From Frankia sp. AiPa1 (GTDB taxonomy: Bacteria; Actinomycetota; Actinomycetes; Frankiales; Frankiaceae): a stretch of DNA of 64,000 bases. The translations under genes and the position numbers were made by a program. Every line of letters begins with the position of its first letter. The first letter of the stretch is position 1. The notes below the pieces were generated by a model, which was not told where the DNA came from, made no database searches, and saw only the letters and a list, made by a program, of their open reading frames with translations. Below, in pieces: positions 60,241-64,000 of this stretch. The stretch is taken from NCBI RefSeq assembly GCF_023243075.1, contig NZ_JALKFZ020000002.1, positions 62,001 to 126,000 of the forward strand, written 5' to 3'.

Positions 60241-61104
60241 GTGGCCACCAGTTCAAAGGATCGACGCCAGCGCGAGCTAGCCGAGGCCAGGGCCGCCCGG
60301 CAGGCCCAGCGGCGCCGGGACACTCAGCGCCGGCGCCAGCAGCGGCTGGCCATCGTGGCCGGCTTCGTCGTGGTCGTCGTCGCCGCGTCGGCGATCGCCG
60401 CGATCCTGCTCACCGGCCAGGACCACGACGACGACCAGAGCACCGCCACGGCGGACGCAGGTGCCACCGCGAGCGCTCCGGCGGCCGCGGCGGCCCCGGC
60501 GACCAGCAAGGTCGGCGCGTGCGTGTACACCTCCAACGGCGATTCCCCGGCCCGCAACGCCACCCTGCCGAAGGCCGCCGGCACCGTCGACACCTCCCCC
60601 GCCACCATGGTGATCAACACCAGTGCGGGCACGATGACCGCGACCCTGGATCCCGCCAAGGCTCCCTGCACGGTGCACGCGCTGCTTACCCTCGCCGACG
60701 CGAAGTACTTCGACGACACCGCCTGCCATCGGGAGACCGCCGGGCAGGCAGGCGGCATCTTCGTCCTGCAGTGCGGCGACCCGACCGGCTCCGGCTCCGG
60801 CAGCCCAGGCTACGGGTACGCGAACGAGAACACCTCCGGCGTCACCTACGACCGCGGGGTGCTCGCGATGGCGCACAGCTCCGAGCCGAACAGCAACGGC
60901 AGCCAGTTCTTCATCAACTACGCCAACCCGACGAAGGACGGCGCGGCGGCCCTGGCCGGCGGCTACACCGTCTTCGGCAGGATCACGCAGGGCCTGGACG
61001 TGCTGGACAAGCTCACCAGTCCCGGCGTCGAGGGCGGCGGGTCGGACGGCGCCCCGACCAGCAAGGCGAAGATCACCTCGATCACCGTCTCGCAGGGCGG
61101 CTGA
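60241..61104 (+). CDS. Membrane-anchored cyclophilin-type peptidyl-prolyl isomerase
   Basis: The 287-residue protein begins with a charged cytoplasmic stretch (about 1-35), one membrane anchor (IVAGFVVVVVAASAIAAILL), an Ala/Thr spacer and an external cyclophilin domain. The domain has MVINTSAGTMTATLDPAKAPCTVHALLTLA, FDDTACHRET and SNGSQFFINYANP. Cyclophilins catalyse proline isomerisation; this form would work outside the membrane. GTG 60241 follows GAGGAG. In the 278-nt spacer before it, ACGGTTGCGG occurs twice 40 bp apart (60130 and 60170), possibly a regulator site. Confidence 0.92.
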   Translation: MATSSKDRRQRELAEARAARQAQRRRDTQRRRQQRLAIVAGFVVVVVAASAIAAILLTGQDHDDDQSTATADAGATASAPAAAAAPATSKVGACVYTSNGDSPARNATLPKAAGTVDTSPATMVINTSAGTMTATLDPAKAPCTVHALLTLADAKYFDDTACHRETAGQAGGIFVLQCGDPTGSGSGSPGYGYANENTSGVTYDRGVLAMAHSSEPNSNGSQFFINYANPTKDGAAALAGGYTVFGRITQGLDVLDKLTSPGVEGGGSDGAPTSKAKITSITVSQGG

Positions 61105-61124
61105 CGCCCTGGGCCGGCCCGGCT

Positions 61125-61167
61125 GACCTTCTCGTGGCACACCCCCGCGGGAAGGTCGGCCCGCGGG
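61125..61167. terminator. Hairpin region between convergent cyclophilin and helicase genes
   Basis: GACCTTC (61125-61131) pairs with GAAGGTC (61151-61157). Two copies of the palindrome CCCGCGGG occur at 61144-61151 and 61160-61167. Position between two convergent stops suggests bidirectional termination; there is no T-tract. Confidence 0.45.
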
Positions 61168-61179
61168 TAAGCCCTAGCC

Positions 61180-62994
61180 CTAGCCGGCCCAGCGGCGGAT
61201 CGTGTCGATCCGGGCCTGGAGCTGGGCGGCGGTGGCCTGGCCGCTCGGCGGGCCCCCGCAGGAACGCCGCAGCTCGGCGTGGATCATCCCGTGCGGCTTG
61301 CCGGTGCGGTGGAAGTGCGCGCCGACCAACCGGTTGAGCTCCTTGCGCAGCTCACCGATGATCTCGTGCTTCGGCCTCGACGCCGCGGCCTCGTCGGCAT
61401 CACCGGCCGCGTCGCCGGCGGTGCCGGTACGGGCGGCGGGCACAGTCGGCGGCTGCGGAGCGCCCTTCGCCGCCTCCTTGCGCGCGGCGGCCTGCTGGGC
61501 GGCCTGGCGCTGGCGCAGCAGGACGGCCACCTGATCGGGTTCCAGCAGGCCAGGCAGCCCGAGGAAGTCCTCCTCCTCGACCGAGCCGACCGCGGCCGGA
61601 GTGCCGAACTCGCCACCATCGAAGATCACTCGGTCCAGGTGGGCCGACGAGCCGAGCGCGGTGAACAGCGTGTCCGGCTGGTCGGGGGCGTCCCGGCGCC
61701 GGTTCGCCTCGCGCAGCGCCTCGTCGTCGAAGGCGTCCGGGTCGCGCGGGGACTTCTCCAGCGCGTGGTCGCGCTGGACCTCCATCTCCCCGGCGAGGGC
61801 CAGCAGGGACGGCACGCTCGGCAGGAACACCGACGCCGTCTCACCCCGCCCGCGACCCCGCACGAACCGCCCGACGGCCTGGGCGAAGAACAGCGGCGTC
61901 GACGCCGAGGTGGCGTATACCCCGACGGCGAGGCGCGGCACGTCGACGCCCTCGCTGACCATCCGCACTGCCACCATCCAGCGGTCGGCGGAACGCCGGA
62001 AGTTCTCGATCTTCGATGACGCCGTCGGGTCGTCGGAGAGGATGACCGTCGGCGAGGCTCCGGTGATCCGGGCCAGGATGCCCGCGTAGGCCCGGGCCGT
62101 CGCGTGATCGGTGGCGATGACCAGGCCACCGGCATCGGGCATGCCACCGGCGCGCACCTGGGACAGCCGGGTGTCGGCGGCGGCGAGAACGGCCGGCATC
62201 CAGTCGCCGCGCGGGTCGAGTGCCGTGCGCCAGGCGGCGGCGGTCTGCTCGCCGGTCAGCGGCTCACCGAGGCGGGCGGACAGCTCCGCGCCGGCGCTGG
62301 TCCGCCAGGACATCTCGCCCGAGTAGGCCAGGAACAGCACCGGGCGCACGACGCCGTCCCGCAGGGCGTCGGCGTACCCGTAGGACGAGTCCGCGACGCT
62401 GCGCAGCACGCCGTCGGTCCCGGGCAGATAGGTGACGAACGGGATGGGGTTGACGTCCGAGCGGAAGGGCGTCCCGGTCAGGGCGAGCCGGCGCGCGGCC
62501 GGGGCGAACGCCTCCCGGACCGCCTCCCCCCAGGACAGCGCGTCCCCGGCGTGGTGGACCTCGTCGAGGACGATGAGCGTGCGCCGCGCGCCGGTGCGGG
62601 CCCGGTGCAGCGCCGGATGGGCCGCGACCTGCGCGTAGGTCACCGCGACACCCGTGTAGTCGGACGAGGTCGCGCCGGCGGCGTTGCGGAAGTCCGGGTC
62701 GAGGTCGATGCCGACCTCGCTGGCGGCCGCCGCCCACTGCCGTTTGAGGTGCTCGGTGGGAGCGACGACGGTGATCCGACTGATCTCGCCGGACGCGAGC
62801 AGATCGGCGGCGATCTGCAGGGCGAAGGTCGTCTTGCCCGCGCCCGGGGTCGCCACGGCGAGGAAGTCCCGGGCACCCGACGCCGTGCGGGAACGGTAGA
62901 TCTCCAGAGCCGCCCGCTGCCAGGCCCGCAGCGGCCGCGGGGGGGCGCCGGATCCGGGCGGTCGAGGTCGACGGTCGAGGGGTCCGGCTCTCAC
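61180..62994 (-). CDS. SF2 DEAD/DEAH-box helicase
   Basis: The 604-residue protein has a superfamily 2 core: RAWQRAALEIY (Q-like), Walker A ATPGAGKTTFALQ (about 47-59), VVAPTEHLKRQW, DEVH box VLDEVHHAGD, LALTGTPFRS, VRMVSEGVDVPRLAVGVYAT and motif VI FFAQAVGRFVRGRGRGE. A C-terminal Ala/Gln-rich region and a small helical domain (HEIIGELRKELNRLVGAHFHRTGKPHGMIHAELRRSCGG) follow. This architecture is common in actinobacteria; the precise substrate is not known. GTG start. Confidence 0.9.
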   Translation of the reverse strand: MRAGPLDRRPRPPGSGAPPRPLRAWQRAALEIYRSRTASGARDFLAVATPGAGKTTFALQIAADLLASGEISRITVVAPTEHLKRQWAAAASEVGIDLDPDFRNAAGATSSDYTGVAVTYAQVAAHPALHRARTGARRTLIVLDEVHHAGDALSWGEAVREAFAPAARRLALTGTPFRSDVNPIPFVTYLPGTDGVLRSVADSSYGYADALRDGVVRPVLFLAYSGEMSWRTSAGAELSARLGEPLTGEQTAAAWRTALDPRGDWMPAVLAAADTRLSQVRAGGMPDAGGLVIATDHATARAYAGILARITGASPTVILSDDPTASSKIENFRRSADRWMVAVRMVSEGVDVPRLAVGVYATSASTPLFFAQAVGRFVRGRGRGETASVFLPSVPSLLALAGEMEVQRDHALEKSPRDPDAFDDEALREANRRRDAPDQPDTLFTALGSSAHLDRVIFDGGEFGTPAAVGSVEEEDFLGLPGLLEPDQVAVLLRQRQAAQQAAARKEAAKGAPQPPTVPAARTGTAGDAAGDADEAAASRPKHEIIGELRKELNRLVGAHFHRTGKPHGMIHAELRRSCGGPPSGQATAAQLQARIDTIRRWAG

Positions 62995-63412
62995 CCCCTC
63001 ACTCTAGAAGGCCGGGCCCTCGCGGGCGAAGGCGACGCCCGGAGACAGCGAGGGCGGCGCCGTCGAGATGGCGATCGCGATGACGGCGATGACGATGGCC
63101 GACGCCCGGCCGCGGCGGGGGCGGCTGGGCCGGTGCGGTAGAACCTTTCTGGGAGGTGTCCTTCTCCCAAGAGATCTCCTTCTCCTGGAGACCCTCTTCC
63201 TGGAGATCCCCGCGCACTCCTCGGTGGATGCCCAGCCGCTGAGCCGGGTAGCCGGCCTCATCGGGTGCCAACCGGGGGAACGCGGACCATCCGCGGACCA
63301 AAGAGACCACATTTTTCCGCCACTGGTCCCGGACGGACCACGGACGGTATGACCGGCATATCTCACTGAGGGTTAAGCTCCAGGAGTCAACCGATTGACT
63401 TCGGAGGCCCCC
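62995..63412. other. Divergent spacer between helicase and XRE regulator
   Basis: This 418-bp gene-free region is rich in nested inverted repeats at 63150-63208. These are TGGGAG (63150-63155)/CTCCCA (63164-63169); GATCTCC (63173-63179)/GGAGATC (63202-63208); and TCTCCTGGAGA (63181-63191). Further right, GCGGACC-type repeats occur near 63290-63345. A promoter for the XRE gene likely lies near 63350-63400. Confidence 0.55.
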
Positions 63413-64000
63413 ATGCAGCTCACGACCGGTCCTTCGGCAGCGGCCCGGACCCCCGCGGCCGGCTCGTCCCCTGAGGACACCACGCGGCCTGGCCGCGGGC
63501 CGGTGACCCGCACGCCGAACGTCCGGTTGCGCCTGAGCCGGGAGGAGCGAGGCTGGTCGCAGGAGCGACTCGCCACCGAGATCCGCCGCTTCTCCGTGGT
63601 GCACGAAGGCCGCGAGGCCGGGGTGACCGGAAACATGATCTGTAAGTGGGAGAAGGGGGACAAGAAACCCAGCCTCCGCTATCAGCGACTGCTTCGCGCC
63701 CTATTCGGCCGGTCGTCGGTGGAACTGGGATTCGTTGACGACGAGGCGGTACCCGCCGTCGGCGCAATGCGGGCGGACGCAATGCGGGTGGAAATGGGCC
63801 GTCCGGCCGGGCCCGCGGCGACGGGCACCCTCGGCGTCGTGCACCCGGTCGCGGGCGCCGTCTCCGGCGCGGCCGCGCTGCTGTCCGGCTCGGGCAACGT
63901 GATTGATCCCAACGGCCTGCCCGTGGAGCGCCGCGACGTGCTGCGCCTGCTCGCCGCCGCGGGCGGGGTGGCGGTCGTCCCGCTGGGCGTCGGCGCCGAC
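63413..64000 (+). CDS. XRE-family helix-turn-helix regulator (partial, C-terminus outside window)
   Basis: ATG 63413 has GGAGG a few bases upstream. After a disordered stretch of about 35 residues comes an HTH (LRLSREERGWSQERLATEIRRFS), then GNMICKWEKGDKKPSLRYQRLLRALFG. This is the layout of the actinobacterial XRE regulators that carry a long, often TPR-containing, C-terminal sensor region. The visible 196 residues end inside a Gly/Ala/Val-rich segment (VLRLLAAAGGVAVVPLGVGAD). Target genes are unknown; the inverted repeats just upstream may be its own site. Confidence 0.85.
   Translation, partial: MQLTTGPSAAARTPAAGSSPEDTTRPGRGPVTRTPNVRLRLSREERGWSQERLATEIRRFSVVHEGREAGVTGNMICKWEKGDKKPSLRYQRLLRALFGRSSVELGFVDDEAVPAVGAMRADAMRVEMGRPAGPAATGTLGVVHPVAGAVSGAAALLSGSGNVIDPNGLPVERRDVLRLLAAAGGVAVVPLGVGAD

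Noticed and set aside
63004-63366. Small leftward frame ending just before the helicase with a signal-like stretch (SAIVIAVIAIAIS, then AFA)
   Set aside because: No start codon with ribosome-binding site near the hydrophobic part, and the rest crosses the inverted repeats with poor coding character; possible but not supported.
1-64000. tRNA, rRNA, CRISPR arrays, insertion sequences, attachment sites
   Set aside because: None recognised by eye; no cloverleaf ending in CCA, no spacer-repeat array, no transposase frame. A tool search could still find a divergent small RNA.

Overview
The window is very GC-rich actinobacterial DNA. Gene content and order suggest Frankia or a close relative: a dcw (division and cell wall) cluster with sepF, yggS, pgeF and ftsZ, a SAV_6107-type HEPN gene beside imuA'/dnaE2, and CruF/CrtA-type carotenoid genes. 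This identification rests on family recognition, not on a search. No rRNA, tRNA, insertion sequence or CRISPR array was recognised.

Region 1 (1-20,940) is the dcw cluster, read leftward: mraZ, rsmH, ftsL, ftsI, murE, murF, mraY, murD, ftsW, murG, then ftsZ, pgeF, yggS, sepF and yggT (cut by the window edge). Two things break the usual order. Between murG and ftsZ, where murC and ftsQ normally lie on the same strand, there is a rightward murC of unusual type and a rightward deazaflavin-type oxidoreductase, and no ftsQ. Upstream of mraZ there are four GTGG motifs with an exact 10-bp period, a good candidate MraZ operator.

Region 2 (21,350-26,370) is a rightward MoxR ATPase / DUF58 / transglutaminase operon. 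Region 3 (26,400-34,480) is leftward and rich in translesion-synthesis genes. A small membrane protein, a methyltransferase, dinB and a DUF3040 protein lie together. Next to them is a LexA-box-controlled cassette: HEPN protein, imuA', then a fusion scar where the first 32 codons of imuB run out of frame into a dnaE2 that has lost its N-terminal PHP region.

Region 4 (34,490-47,450) starts with a large AfsR/SARP-like regulator. It is followed by a CrtA-like ketolase, a 929-residue fusion of a hydroxyacid-dehydrogenase-like domain with a FAD amino-acid-oxidase-like domain, a GNAT acetyltransferase, a CruF-type hydratase, a carotenoid glycosyltransferase and a CrtD-like desaturase. Direct repeats of CGTTGA-type heptamers with 11-bp spacing, the layout known for SARP sites, lie upstream of the regulator and twice upstream of the fusion gene.

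Region 5 (47,560-58,730) holds a secreted SUOX-fold protein, a CDP-alcohol phosphotransferase, metF, a membrane-anchored DUF4097-like protein, and the early carotenoid genes crtE, crtI and crtB, with a second MoxR/DUF58/VWA operon between crtI and crtB. Together with region 4 this would make a glycosylated, ketolated 1-hydroxy acyclic carotenoid; no lycopene cyclase is visible. Region 6 (58,700-64,000) has an unusual seryl-tRNA synthetase, a membrane-anchored cyclophilin, an SF2 helicase and the start of an XRE-family regulator.

A recurring trait is short in-frame tandem repeats (9, 15, 18 or 21 bp units) inside conserved genes: murC, ftsW, murE, crtE, crtD and others.
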